From: Pseudomarimonas arenosa
Lineage (GTDB): Bacteria > Pseudomonadota > Gammaproteobacteria > Xanthomonadales > Xanthomonadaceae
Length of the DNA stretch: 64,000 nt
Assembly: GCF_014841215.1 (NCBI RefSeq)
Contig: NZ_JACYTR010000014.1
Location: forward strand, 1-64,000
Direction: 5' to 3'
The position numbers and the translations under genes were made by a program. The notes under the pieces were generated by a model. That model worked only from the letters and a program-made list of their open reading frames with translations, was not told where the DNA came from and ran no database searches. Within the stretch, counting starts at the first letter, position 1, and each line of letters opens with the position of its first letter. Shown here one piece after another: positions 44,635-53,900 of the stretch.

Positions 44635-45383
44635 GCATCGAAAACGTCGTCGACCTGCAGTTCGTCGCTCCGCACGTTGTGCAGATCAGGATGCAGGACC
44701 GGGCGAGCAAGAACACCTTTTCCGAGGCACTCACCGAGGGACTGATGAACGCCTTCGCGCAGGTCGAGCAGCTGCCGGAGTGCAAGGTCGTGGTGTTGAC
44801 CGGCTACGACAATTACTTCGCCAGCGGCGGCACCCAGGAACAGCTGATGAATCTGTCCGAGGGCCGCGGCGCATTCACCGACCGTGCGCTGTATGGACTG
44901 CCCTTGCACTGTCCGGTGCCAGTGATCTCGGCGATGCAGGGGCACGGCATCGGCGGCGGATTCGTGCTGGGCATGTTCGCCGATCTGGTGGTACTGGGCC
45001 GAGAGAATATCTACACCGCCAATTTCATGCGCTACGGCTTCACGCCGGGCATGGGTGCGACGTTCATCCTTCCACAGAAGCTGGGCCTGGGCCTGGCGAC
45101 GGAAATGATGCTCTCGGCGAACAACTACCGCGGCGAAGAGCTGCAGCAGCGTGGGATTCCGTTTCCGGTCGTCGCGCGCGACCAGGTCGTGGCGCATGCG
45201 CTGGAACTCGCGCAAACCCTGGCCGAGAAGCCGCGGGTCTCGCTGATTAAGTTCAAGGACCATCTCAGCGCGCCGTTGCGCCAGGCGCTGCCCGCCACGA
45301 TCGCGCAGGAGGTCGAAATGCATGCGGTGACCTTTGCCCAGCCGGAGGTGAAGGCAAAGATCGCCACGCTGTTCGGTACATGA
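44631..45383 (+). CDS. Enoyl-CoA hydratase-like decarboxylase ECH2
   Basis: A 250-residue crotonase-fold protein of the PksI/MupK type, which decarboxylates the dehydrated intermediate to leave a beta-methyl (or methylene) branch. YFASGGTQEQ, GHGIGGGFVLGMFADL and FTPGMGATF match the family, and EVEMHAVTF carries the conserved His. It starts at a GTG at 44631 with GGGAGG upstream and overlaps the ECH1 stop. PKS A and B carry their own inline ECH2 domains with the same motifs, while the third beta-branching module in PKS C has none, so this free enzyme probably serves at least that module. Confidence 0.93.
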   Translation: MSIENVVDLQFVAPHVVQIRMQDRASKNTFSEALTEGLMNAFAQVEQLPECKVVVLTGYDNYFASGGTQEQLMNLSEGRGAFTDRALYGLPLHCPVPVISAMQGHGIGGGFVLGMFADLVVLGRENIYTANFMRYGFTPGMGATFILPQKLGLGLATEMMLSANNYRGEELQQRGIPFPVVARDQVVAHALELAQTLAEKPRVSLIKFKDHLSAPLRQALPATIAQEVEMHAVTFAQPEVKAKIATLFGT

Positions 45384-45446
45384 AATCAGCATCAATCCAA
45401 ACCAAAGCTCAGATCCATACGCGAACACTTAACAAACGAGATCGCC

Positions 45447-45701
45447 ATGACCCTTGAAGATATCTTTGCCACCATCGTCGACCACACCCGAGAAGTCGTG
45501 CCCGGACTCGACGAGTATGCATTCCGGTTCACCGACTCCCTGCGCGAACTTGGCGCGAATTCAATCGAGCGCTCTGAAGTCGTGATGCTGACGCTCGAGT
45601 CGCTGTCATTGAAGGCGCCGATGGTTGAATTTGCTAAAGCCGAAAACATGGGCGAGCTGGCGACCCTGATGCACGCCCGGCTCTCAGCCTGCGCCGCGTG
45701 A
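45447..45701 (+). CDS. Free acyl carrier protein of the beta-branching cassette
   Basis: An 84-residue carrier protein. The phosphopantetheine site is Ser39 in LRELGANSIERSEVV, the GANS form typical of donor ACPs (AcpK/MupAcpC type) in HMGS cassettes. It carries malonate that the following Ser-type KS decarboxylates to acetate, which HMGS then uses. Preceded by a 63-base gap after ECH2. Confidence 0.93.
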   Translation: MTLEDIFATIVDHTREVVPGLDEYAFRFTDSLRELGANSIERSEVVMLTLESLSLKAPMVEFAKAENMGELATLMHARLSACAA

Positions 45702-45735
45702 ACGTGAATCGCTTTCAGGATGGACGGCTCTGAAC

Positions 45736-46968
45736 ATGCGTTCCGCTGAGCCCATCGTCGTCTCCGGCATCGGTGTGACCGCGTCGATCGGCCAAGGCCG
45801 GCGCCAGTTCACTGATGCGCTGCTGGCCGGCGAACACCGGTTCGCGGCAATGCAGCGTCCTGGCCGGCAGAAGCCGTCTGCGGCCGACGACGGCGGCGCT
45901 CCGTTCATTGGCGCGGAGATCGCCGAGCTGCGCATGCCGGAAGCCATTGCCGCGGCGAAGCTGCGCAACCTGTCGTGGTCGGCCCAGGTGGCGCTGGCGA
46001 CGCTGCACGAAGCGTGGCAAGACGCCGGGCTCGATGACGTCGATCCGCGCCGGATCGGCCTGATCGTTGGCGGGTCCAACATCCAGCAGCGCGAGCTGGC
46101 GCTGAGCCAGGCCAAGTATCGGGACCAAGTGGAGTTCCTGCGTCCGACCCATGCGATGACCTTCATGGATACCGATCTGTGTGGCGTGTGCAGCGAAGTC
46201 TTCGGCATCCGCGGCCTCGCCATCACTGTCGGTGGCGCGTCTGCGAGCGGACAGCTGGCCGCGATCCAGGCGATCGAGGCGGTGCGCTCAGGGCAGGTCG
46301 ATGTCTGCATTGCGCTGGGTGCGCTGATGGATCTCTCGTTCTTCGAGTGCCAGGCGTTCCGTTCGCTGGGCGCGATGGGCTCGGATCGTTTCGCCCGTGA
46401 GCCCGAGCGGGCCTGCCGGCCGTTCGACCGCAACCGCGACGGTTTCATCTACGGCGAAGCCTGCGGAGCGATCGTGGTCCGCCGCGCCATCGACGCCACG
46501 CGCACCCCGTACGCCGAAGTCAGGGGCTGGGCCATGGCCTGGGACGGCAACCGCAATCCCAACCCATCGCTGGAAGGCGAAACTGCAGTGATCCGCGGCG
46601 CCTTGGCAATGGCCGGGCTGTCTGCGGAGGCGATCGACTACGTCAATCCGCACGGCACCGCCTCGGTGGTCGGCGATGAAACCGAACTGGCCGCGCTAAG
46701 CGCCACTGGGCTGAATCGCGCCTATCTCAATACAACCAAGTCGCTGCTGGGGCATGCACTCAGTGCCGCCGGCATGGTGGAACTCATAGCGGTGATGCTG
46801 CAGATGCAGGTTAAGCGCCTGCATCCGTCGCGCAATCTGGATCAACCCATCGACGCGGGATTCCGCTGGGTGGGTTCGACTGCCATCGATCACGTCGTCG
46901 AGCGCGCGCTCAACATGAGCATGGGCTTCGGCGGCATTAATACAGCGATCTGCCTGCAACGCGGCTGA
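45736..46968 (+). CDS. Ser-type decarboxylating ketosynthase (KS-S)
   Basis: A 410-residue free-standing KS of the PksF/MupG type. The nucleophile Cys is replaced by Ser169 in VGGASASGQL, while the His motifs NPHGTAS and LLGHALSAAG remain. Such enzymes cannot condense but decarboxylate malonyl-ACP to acetyl-ACP for beta-branching. It follows the donor ACP directly. Together the five genes form a complete cassette. Confidence 0.94.
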   Translation: MRSAEPIVVSGIGVTASIGQGRRQFTDALLAGEHRFAAMQRPGRQKPSAADDGGAPFIGAEIAELRMPEAIAAAKLRNLSWSAQVALATLHEAWQDAGLDDVDPRRIGLIVGGSNIQQRELALSQAKYRDQVEFLRPTHAMTFMDTDLCGVCSEVFGIRGLAITVGGASASGQLAAIQAIEAVRSGQVDVCIALGALMDLSFFECQAFRSLGAMGSDRFAREPERACRPFDRNRDGFIYGEACGAIVVRRAIDATRTPYAEVRGWAMAWDGNRNPNPSLEGETAVIRGALAMAGLSAEAIDYVNPHGTASVVGDETELAALSATGLNRAYLNTTKSLLGHALSAAGMVELIAVMLQMQVKRLHPSRNLDQPIDAGFRWVGSTAIDHVVERALNMSMGFGGINTAICLQRG

Positions 46969-47001
46969 TCCCACTTCATACACAGGCTTCAGGAGGATTC
47001 G

Positions 47002-48240
47002 ATGAAAACCTACATGTTCCCGGGGCAGGGCTCGCAGGCACGCGGTATGGGCGGCGATCTGTTCGATGAATTCCCGGAGCTGACGGCAAAGGCCGACAAG
47101 CTGCTCGGCTACTCGATCAAGGAACTGTGTCTGGAAGATCCGCGGCGCGAACTGAATAACACCCAGTTCACCCAGCCGGCGCTGTACGTGGTCAATGCGC
47201 TGTCGTACTACAAGCGGATCCAGGACACCGGCGAGACACCCGATTACCTGGCCGGTCACAGCCTTGGCGAGTTCAATGCGCTGCTGGCGGCCGAATGTTT
47301 TAGCTTCGAGACCGGCCTGAAGCTGGTGAAGAAGCGCGGCGAGTTGATGAGCGCGGCGACCGAAGGCGCAATGGCCGCCATCGTCAACGCCAGCCGCGAG
47401 CAGGTCGAGGACGTGCTCAAAGAGAACGGGTTGAGCCACGTCGACATCGCCAACCACAACACGCCGCAACAGATCGTCATCTCCGGGCCCACCGCCGACA
47501 TCGCTGCCTGCCAGGAGATCTTCCAGTTCGACCGGGTGATGTACGTGCCGCTCAATACCAGCGGCGCGTTTCATTCGCGACTGATGATGCCAGCGCGGCA
47601 GAAGTTCGAGGCCTTCCTCAAGAAGCGCAAGTTCTCCAAACCGAAGATACCGGTGATTGCCAACCTGACGGCCAAGCCCTACCCGAATGCTGCCGTCGTC
47701 GAATACCTGTCGAAGCAGATCTCCAGCACGGTGCAGTGGAGCGACACGATCCACTACCTCATGTCGCTCTCGGATGCGATGGAATTCGTCGAGATTGGCC
47801 ACGGCAATGTGCTGGCGAAGATGATCCTCAAGATCAAGCAGATCGCCGCGCAGGAAGTCGCGGAGCAGGCGCCGCAAGCACCAGCGCCAGCGCAAGCCGA
47901 GGAGAAACCGGAGACTCGGAACGTGCGTGCCGTCGATGCCGTAGCGCCGACGTCGGCAAGCGCCGCGAACGATGCCGGCAACGCGCGTGGAGAATCAAAT
48001 GACAGTGCGCGCACCGATCGTTTCGCGCTCGCCGAGCAGAAGGTCGCGGCCTGGAACCGCCGCCATCCGGTCGGCACCCGAGTGAAGTCGCTGGTGGAGC
48101 ACGGCGCGCTGGTCACGCGTACGCCGGCCGTGCTGCTGTTCGGCCATCGTGCGGCCGTCTACATGGAGGGCTTCAACGGTTATTTCGATCTCGACGAGCT
48201 GTCACTCGACGATTCGCTTGACCAACAGTCGGCGGCCTGA
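47002..48240 (+). CDS. Trans-acting malonyl-CoA acyltransferase with C-terminal tail
   Basis: A 412-residue protein. Residues 1 to about 290 are an acyltransferase with MFPGQGSQ, GHSLGE (Ser87) and AFHSRLM motifs, fitting malonyl-CoA loading of all the AT-less modules. After an Ala/Pro-rich linker, a conserved-looking tail (about 335-410; HPVGTRVKS, VLLFGHRAAVYM, FNGYFDLDEL) follows; similar tails occur on some trans-ATs and may bind partners. A clear aggagg ribosome site precedes the ATG. Confidence 0.94.
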   Translation: MKTYMFPGQGSQARGMGGDLFDEFPELTAKADKLLGYSIKELCLEDPRRELNNTQFTQPALYVVNALSYYKRIQDTGETPDYLAGHSLGEFNALLAAECFSFETGLKLVKKRGELMSAATEGAMAAIVNASREQVEDVLKENGLSHVDIANHNTPQQIVISGPTADIAACQEIFQFDRVMYVPLNTSGAFHSRLMMPARQKFEAFLKKRKFSKPKIPVIANLTAKPYPNAAVVEYLSKQISSTVQWSDTIHYLMSLSDAMEFVEIGHGNVLAKMILKIKQIAAQEVAEQAPQAPAPAQAEEKPETRNVRAVDAVAPTSASAANDAGNARGESNDSARTDRFALAEQKVAAWNRRHPVGTRVKSLVEHGALVTRTPAVLLFGHRAAVYMEGFNGYFDLDELSLDDSLDQQSAA

Positions 48241-48246
48241 TCCTCC

Positions 48247-49281
48247 ATGCGCCTACCTCTTGTCTTCATGTTTTCCGGGCAAGGCTCGCAGTACCACCAG
48301 ATGGGACGCGAGCTTTACGACCGGCATCCCAGATTTCGACTGTGGATGGACCACTGCGATGAAATCGCCGCGCCGCTGATCGGCGGCTCGCTCTGCGACG
48401 TGCTGTACCGCGACGGCGACAAGGGACAGCCGTTCGATCGCCTGCTGCACACCAATCCGGCGCTGGTCGCGTTCGAGTTCAGCCTGGCGCGGGTGCTGAT
48501 CGAAGCGGGCGCCAGCCCGGACTATCTGCTTGGCTACAGTCTGGGCGAACTCACTGCCGCGATCGTCGGCGAAGCGCTGTCCATCGAGCAGGGCATCGGC
48601 TTGGCGGTCGATTACGCCCGGCTGATTGAGGCTGAAAGCCCGCTGGCGACGATGCTGGCGGTGGTCGACGTGCCCGACATCGAAACGCGCTATGCCGACC
48701 AGTTCGCGGGGTGCTGGGTGACCGCGCGCAATTTCGACCGACATCTCGTGGTGACCGGGCCGGTCGACGCGATTGCACCCTTGCGCGAAGCACTGGCGCG
48801 AGACGGCGTGGTGCATCAAGTACTGTCTGTTAAGTACGGCTTTCACACCGAAATGCAGCAGGCGCTCGAAGCGCCGTTTATGGCGCTGGCAAGAACCTTG
48901 GACTTCGCACCGCTGCGCACGCCGATGGTGTCGTGTCTGGACGGCCGGGTGTACCACGGTGACAGCGATCCCCAGGACTGGCTGCGGCGCATGTGGACCA
49001 CGTTCCGCCAGCCGGTCGAATTCGCTTCCACGGTGCGCAGTCTGCTCGACAGGGGCGACTTTCATTTCCTCGATGTGGGCCCCAGCGGAACCCTGGCGAC
49101 CTTCGTCAAGTACCTGCTCCCGGCTGACAGCGCATCAACCTTTAACGATGTGATCAATCCCTTCGGCATGGACGAGCAGAAATACCGCGGCGCGCTGCAG
49201 GCGATCGGCCTCAGCGATGCCGCCAGCACCGCGGACGAACTCGGCAACGTCTCCTATTCCGCACGGAGGGCGTTCGTTTGA
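48247..49281 (+). CDS. Acyl hydrolase-type acyltransferase homologue (proofreading)
   Basis: A 344-residue acyltransferase-fold protein with FSGQGSQ, GYSLGE (Ser98, with Tyr instead of the usual His) and YGFHTEM. The GYSLGE form is typical of the PedC-type acyl hydrolases of trans-AT clusters, which remove stalled acyl groups from ACPs rather than load malonate. It lies six bases after the malonyl-AT gene. A role in loading a special unit cannot be excluded. Confidence 0.88.
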   Translation: MRLPLVFMFSGQGSQYHQMGRELYDRHPRFRLWMDHCDEIAAPLIGGSLCDVLYRDGDKGQPFDRLLHTNPALVAFEFSLARVLIEAGASPDYLLGYSLGELTAAIVGEALSIEQGIGLAVDYARLIEAESPLATMLAVVDVPDIETRYADQFAGCWVTARNFDRHLVVTGPVDAIAPLREALARDGVVHQVLSVKYGFHTEMQQALEAPFMALARTLDFAPLRTPMVSCLDGRVYHGDSDPQDWLRRMWTTFRQPVEFASTVRSLLDRGDFHFLDVGPSGTLATFVKYLLPADSASTFNDVINPFGMDEQKYRGALQAIGLSDAASTADELGNVSYSARRAFV

Positions 49282-49703
49282 ACCGATTCTTCGAAATGGG
49301 CCAGCAAGTGCTGGTATCGCAGCCCTTCAGCAGACTGCTGGGCACGGAGCTGTGCGAGCTTTCCGAGGGCTATGCCGAACTGTCGCTGCGGATCCGCGAG
49401 GATTTCAAGCAGAGTTACGGCTTCGTGCATGGCGGCGTCGTCAGCTATCTGGCCGACAACTGCCTGACCTTTGCCGGCGCGACCGTGCTGGGTCAGTGCG
49501 TGACCTCGGAATTCAAGATTAATTATGTGATGCCGACCATTGGCGATCTGCTGGTCGCCAAGTCCTCCGTGCTGTCCTTCGCATTACGGCAGGCGGTGTG
49601 CGAATGCAAGGTCTACGTCGTTCGCAAACAGGAATCCATCCTGGTCGCGGCGGCACAAGGCACGATCGTCAAGATCGAAACCGATATCAGGACGGCCGCA
49701 TGA
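49278..49703 (+). CDS. PaaI-type hotdog thioesterase
   Basis: A 141-residue hotdog-fold protein. GFVHGGVVSYLADNCLTFAG is the PaaI-type signature and SEFKINYVMPTIGD the following strand. It starts at a TTG at 49278 that overlaps the stop of the acyl hydrolase (TTGA), with a strong GGAGGG seven bases upstream, so this start is well supported. It may release or edit thioesters on carrier proteins. No thioesterase domain occurs in the PKS proteins here, so a release role is possible but unproven. Confidence 0.85.
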   Translation: MNRFFEMGQQVLVSQPFSRLLGTELCELSEGYAELSLRIREDFKQSYGFVHGGVVSYLADNCLTFAGATVLGQCVTSEFKINYVMPTIGDLLVAKSSVLSFALRQAVCECKVYVVRKQESILVAAAQGTIVKIETDIRTAA

Positions 49704-50692
49704 AGGCCGTCGTCTACCACCAGTACGGGTCACCCGATGTTCTGCAGCTACAGGACATGGCGATGCCGGAACTGCGCCCGCATGAGCTACGCATCCGCAT
49801 GCGTGCCGCTTCGATCAACCCTGCCGATCTCTATATTCTGCGCGGAAGCCCTTACATGCTGCGGCTTCAGATCGGCCTGAAACGCCCGAAGAACAACGGT
49901 ATTGGCCTCGATTTCGCAGGGGTTGTCGATGCCGTCGGCAGCGATAACACCGGGTTCCGTGTCGGCGATGAAGTGTTCGGCCAGACCGCGCACAATTCCT
50001 CCGGTCGCACCCGCGCACTCGCTGAATACCTGTGTGTCGACGCAGCGGTCGCGGTGAAGAAGCCGCAGGGAGTCGGCTTCGCCGAAGCCGCCACCGTCCC
50101 GATGGCGGGTTGCACGGCGCTGTACGCCGTGCGCGACTATGGCCAAGTGACGTCCGGACAGCAGGTGCTGATCAACGGCGCGGGCGGCGGAGTGGGTGTG
50201 CATGCCGTGCAGCTGGCAAAGCATTTCGGCGCCACGGTGACCGCTGTGTGCAGCGAAGCCAAGCGCTCGCTGATGCAGGACATTGGCGCCGATCATGTCA
50301 TCGACTATAGAACACATGATTTCACCGAGGGTTCTAACCGCTACGACGTGATCGTCGACACGATCAGTAGCCAAACCCTGCGTCGCTGCCGGCGCGTGCT
50401 CGCGCCGCAAGGTCGATTCATCTGGGTGGGAGGACCCAGCACGAACCATTGGGTCGGCCCGCTGCGCCTCGCGCTGAACGTGTTCGCGATGTCGCTGATC
50501 GACCGCGGACATCGTTGGATCGTGGTGGCGAAAAATCCCACCGCCGAGGATCTGGCGACCCTCGCCGGGTTGCTGGAGCAAGGGGCGCTTCGCCCGGTCA
50601 TCGATCGGCGTTTCCCGCTCGGGGACGCTGCCGATGCCTTCCGTCATCTGGAGAAAGGCCATGCGAGCGGAAAGATCGTTGTCGAAATCTGA
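49700..50692 (+). CDS. Quinone oxidoreductase-like medium-chain reductase
   Basis: A 330-residue protein of the zinc-independent MDR (quinone oxidoreductase) family. AASINPADLYILRG, GLDFAGVV and the NADPH motif INGAGGGVGVHAVQLAK are visible, and the structural zinc cysteines are absent. The ATG at 49700 overlaps the thioesterase stop (ATGA). It could be a trans enoyl reductase or a tailoring enzyme; no inline ER domain is present in any PKS of the window. Confidence 0.88.
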   Translation: MKAVVYHQYGSPDVLQLQDMAMPELRPHELRIRMRAASINPADLYILRGSPYMLRLQIGLKRPKNNGIGLDFAGVVDAVGSDNTGFRVGDEVFGQTAHNSSGRTRALAEYLCVDAAVAVKKPQGVGFAEAATVPMAGCTALYAVRDYGQVTSGQQVLINGAGGGVGVHAVQLAKHFGATVTAVCSEAKRSLMQDIGADHVIDYRTHDFTEGSNRYDVIVDTISSQTLRRCRRVLAPQGRFIWVGGPSTNHWVGPLRLALNVFAMSLIDRGHRWIVVAKNPTAEDLATLAGLLEQGALRPVIDRRFPLGDAADAFRHLEKGHASGKIVVEI

Positions 50693-50817
50693 CCTGTGCC
50701 GGGGAAGCATCGCGGGCGGAGGCGGCGACCTTGATTCGCCAAAGAACGCCGACATTCTCACGGCGCGCCGCGGACGGAACGCATGGGAACCACTGAACAC
50801 GTCCGACGAAGCGAACT

Positions 50818-50838
50818 CGCCCCTTGAGTCAAGGGGCG
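50818..50838. repeat. Perfect palindrome upstream of PKS E
   Basis: Ten-base arms cgccccttga and tcaaggggcg flank one central base. It lies directly before another hairpin. May be an operator, a processing site or a small repeat element; it lacks a T-run. Confidence 0.5.
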
Positions 50839-50839
50839 G

Positions 50840-50864
50840 CAAAGCCCTGCAGCGCAGGGCTTTG
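50840..50864. terminator. Strong stem-loop between the oxidoreductase and PKS E (attenuator-like)
   Basis: A perfect 11-base stem (caaagccctgc/gcagggctttg) with a three-base loop. Together with the adjacent palindrome it forms a compact double hairpin in the only sizeable gap (252 bases) within the rightward gene run. No T-tract follows, so it is not a textbook intrinsic terminator; it may reduce read-through or stabilise the upstream mRNA. Confidence 0.35.
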
Positions 50865-50944
50865 CGGGGATGTGGAGGTAATACGAACGCATGCAGAACC
50901 GCAACTTCGATACTCGTTCCGAGCTTCCCAAGGAATGCTGAGCA

Positions 50945-53900
50945 ATGATCGACCACGACACCCTGCACGAGCGCACCGAGACCTATCTCAAATCGCTGAT
51001 CTGCGACGCGGCGGATGCGGCGCTGGTGTTCGATGCAGAAACGCCGTTCGGCGAACTCGGTGTTAACTCGTTTCTGGTCTTGAAGATACTCAAGCGCCTG
51101 GAACAGGATTTCGGCACCTTGCCAAAGACCCTGCTGTTCGAGAACTTCAATGTTCGCGATCTCGCCCGGTATTTCGTCAAGGCGCATACCGACGTGCTGT
51201 TAAGCAAATTCCCCGACGTCTCGCCGTCTGCGCCCGCCCAGGCGGAGCCGCGGCTGGCGAATGCTGCCGCGCATCTGGCGCCAGCGCAAGTCAACACTGC
51301 TCGAGCGGCTACGATCCCGACGGGCGAAGCGCAGCTGCCGGCGATGGTTGCGCTCAACCATCTGCATCGCTACCCGGAACTCGAACAACGCCGGCGCGAG
51401 ATCTTCGATCGATACAAGAACGAATCCTCGGTGTCACGCGGCACCGCGATGATCGCGCCACTGCTGTTCTTCGGAGACGCGCAGCACGGTTACTTCAACT
51501 GCGGCAAAGGCAAGGGCATCTTGCTGGCGTATGGCTATACCGGCCCGGCAGAGCACTTCCCGCCGCTTGCTGAGCAGCTGTACCAGTACTGCGAAGCACA
51601 TAGCCTGCAGTTCAATCTGTTCGTCGAAGACCGGCTGCCCGAGCTGTGCGGCAAGCGTTTCTCTGCGACGCCGTTCGGGGTGATGCAGCGGGTGACCAAT
51701 CTGCCGTCGTTCACGCTGGAAGGCCAGAAGATGAAGCGCCTGCGCTATCAGGTGTCGAAGTTCGCCAACGCCGGCGCCTGCCGTACCGAAGAGTTCGTCT
51801 GCGGTAGCGATGCCAAGACCGCCAAGGCGGTGGCCGACATCATCGATCGGTGGTGCGCGACGCGCACCAAGGTCAATCCGCTGATCCACATCGTCAAGGC
51901 CGAGATCCTTGCCGGCACCCTGGACCGCGAGCACCGGCTGTTCCTGACCTATGTCGACGATGTCCTGCAGAACGCGATCCTGGTGTCGCCGCTGGCGGCC
52001 GGCGCTGGCTATCTGATGGATCTCGAATTCTACGGACCGGACATGCCGCTCGGTGGGCTGGAATTTGCCATCGTCAACATTATCCAGACCCTGCGCGACG
52101 AAGGCTGCAGCGTCTTCAGCCTTGGCGGCACCTACGGCTGCAAACTCGCCGATTCGCCCGACGCCGACCCGGCGATCGAGAGCATCCTCGAAGACCTGCG
52201 CAGCCAGGACATCTTCAACGACGCCGGCAATCTGCAGTTCAAGAACAAGTTCCGCCCCGAAAGCAAGGACATCTTCCTGTGCCGGGCGGTGGATGCCGGC
52301 AAGGCGGACAACGTCCTCGACATTATCCTGATGATCGCCGACCCCTCGATCATGGACGACGAACTTTCAACCGACGACGGGGCGCTCGCGCCAGCGTCCG
52401 CCGCAGCAGCGAATGCGGCGCCGACGTCGCCAGGCCTTCCGGCGCCAGCCTCGACCGTCGCCACAACCGTCACGTTCGACATCGCATCCAACCCGCGCTG
52501 GAAGGCGCTGGAAGCGGCCGGATTTAATCCGCTGAACATCCCCGCCGAGCAGGTCGACTTCGATCTGAAGACCGACTCCTGGGCGCAGCTGCAGCTGACC
52601 GCCATCGACAAGCAGATGGCTTTGCTGTTCGCGCAGATCCAGCGGCCGATCGACGTGAACGCCGGCCTGCGCCGGGTATTTCCGTTCAAGCACTTCACCC
52701 TCGCCGAATCAGGACGCGCCGCCGAAGCACTGTTCTGCCAGGTGTGGGAGAAGAAGGGCCGGGTGCCGCAGAATATCCTGTTCCCCAGCACCATCTTCCA
52801 TCAGATCGACAACGGCTTCTCGCCGGTGGAACTTCCGGTTGCCGATGTGTTCGATCTGCAGTCCGACGCGCCGTTCAAGGGCAATATCGATCTGTCCGCG
52901 CTGCGGGCGGAGATCGCCGCCCATGCGGCGGACATCGGCTACGTCTGCATCGAACTCGCCGACAACGCTGCGGGCGGCGGCGCAGTATCGCTGGCGCACC
53001 TGCGCGAGGTGAAGGCGCTGCTGCAAGCGCAACGGATTCCGTTGGTGCTCGACGCTACGCGCGTGCTGGAAAACGCGCTGAAGGTGATCGAGCACGATCC
53101 CGAATGGCACGATGCCTCGCTGTGGCAAGTCGCCGAGGCGCTGTTGTCGCAGGCCGACGTGGTGATGGTCAGCCTGGCCAAGGATTTCTGCGTCAACAAG
53201 GGTGGGCTGATCGCCAGCAACGATCAGGCGCTGCACGATCGGCTGCAAGCTTTGCAACAGCACGGTGGCAAAGCGCTGGACGTCACCGAAAAGAAGTGCA
53301 TTGCGGCGTCGCTGCAGAACCGCGCCTACCTCGAAACTCAGGTCCGTCGCCGCGTCGATGCCGTGCGTGCGCTGGCAATGCGTCTGGCGGAACGGCAAGT
53401 GCCTGTCGTGCGCCCGGCGTCGGCCCACTGCGTGTTGATCGACGTCAAGCGGATTCCGGCGTTTCGTGATCTCCTCGCTCCGGTCGCATCGTTCGCGGCA
53501 TGGCTGTATCTGGCGACCGGCATCCGTGCAGGGGCACACAGCGTCGGTATGCAGCAGAACACCTCGCTCAACCAGCTGGTCAGGCTGGCCATTCCCGTTG
53601 GCCTCAAAGCCGACGAGGTCAAGCAGCTGGGCGACCGGCTGGTGAATGCGTTCGCAGACATCGGCAATATTCCCGATCTCAGCGCCGCCGAAGGCGTGGG
53701 CGATCTCAACGCCCGGCTCAGCCTGCATCGGCTGCTGTCGCCGCAGCGCGTCGCAGCGGCACACACAGACAAAGCGCAGGGCTCTGGGGCGCAACCGTCG
53801 CAGACTAAACTGCAGGTTTCAGCGCCACACGCGCCAGAGCCGGATGCGGCGCACAGCCTGCAAGCCTCCGCAGCGCGCGAATCCGACACGCCGATGCCGA

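Noticed and set aside
48247-49281. Second acyltransferase as another malonyl loader
   Set aside because: GYSLGE in place of GHSLGE and its order after the malonyl AT fit the acyl hydrolase clade better; kept as a proofreading enzyme.
50634-50948. 104-residue forward open frame in the gap before PKS E
   Set aside because: Covers the double hairpin and has no family features; probably non-coding.
49787-51187. 466-residue reverse-strand open frame across the oxidoreductase/PKS E gap
   Set aside because: Overlaps two well-supported forward genes and shows no family motifs.
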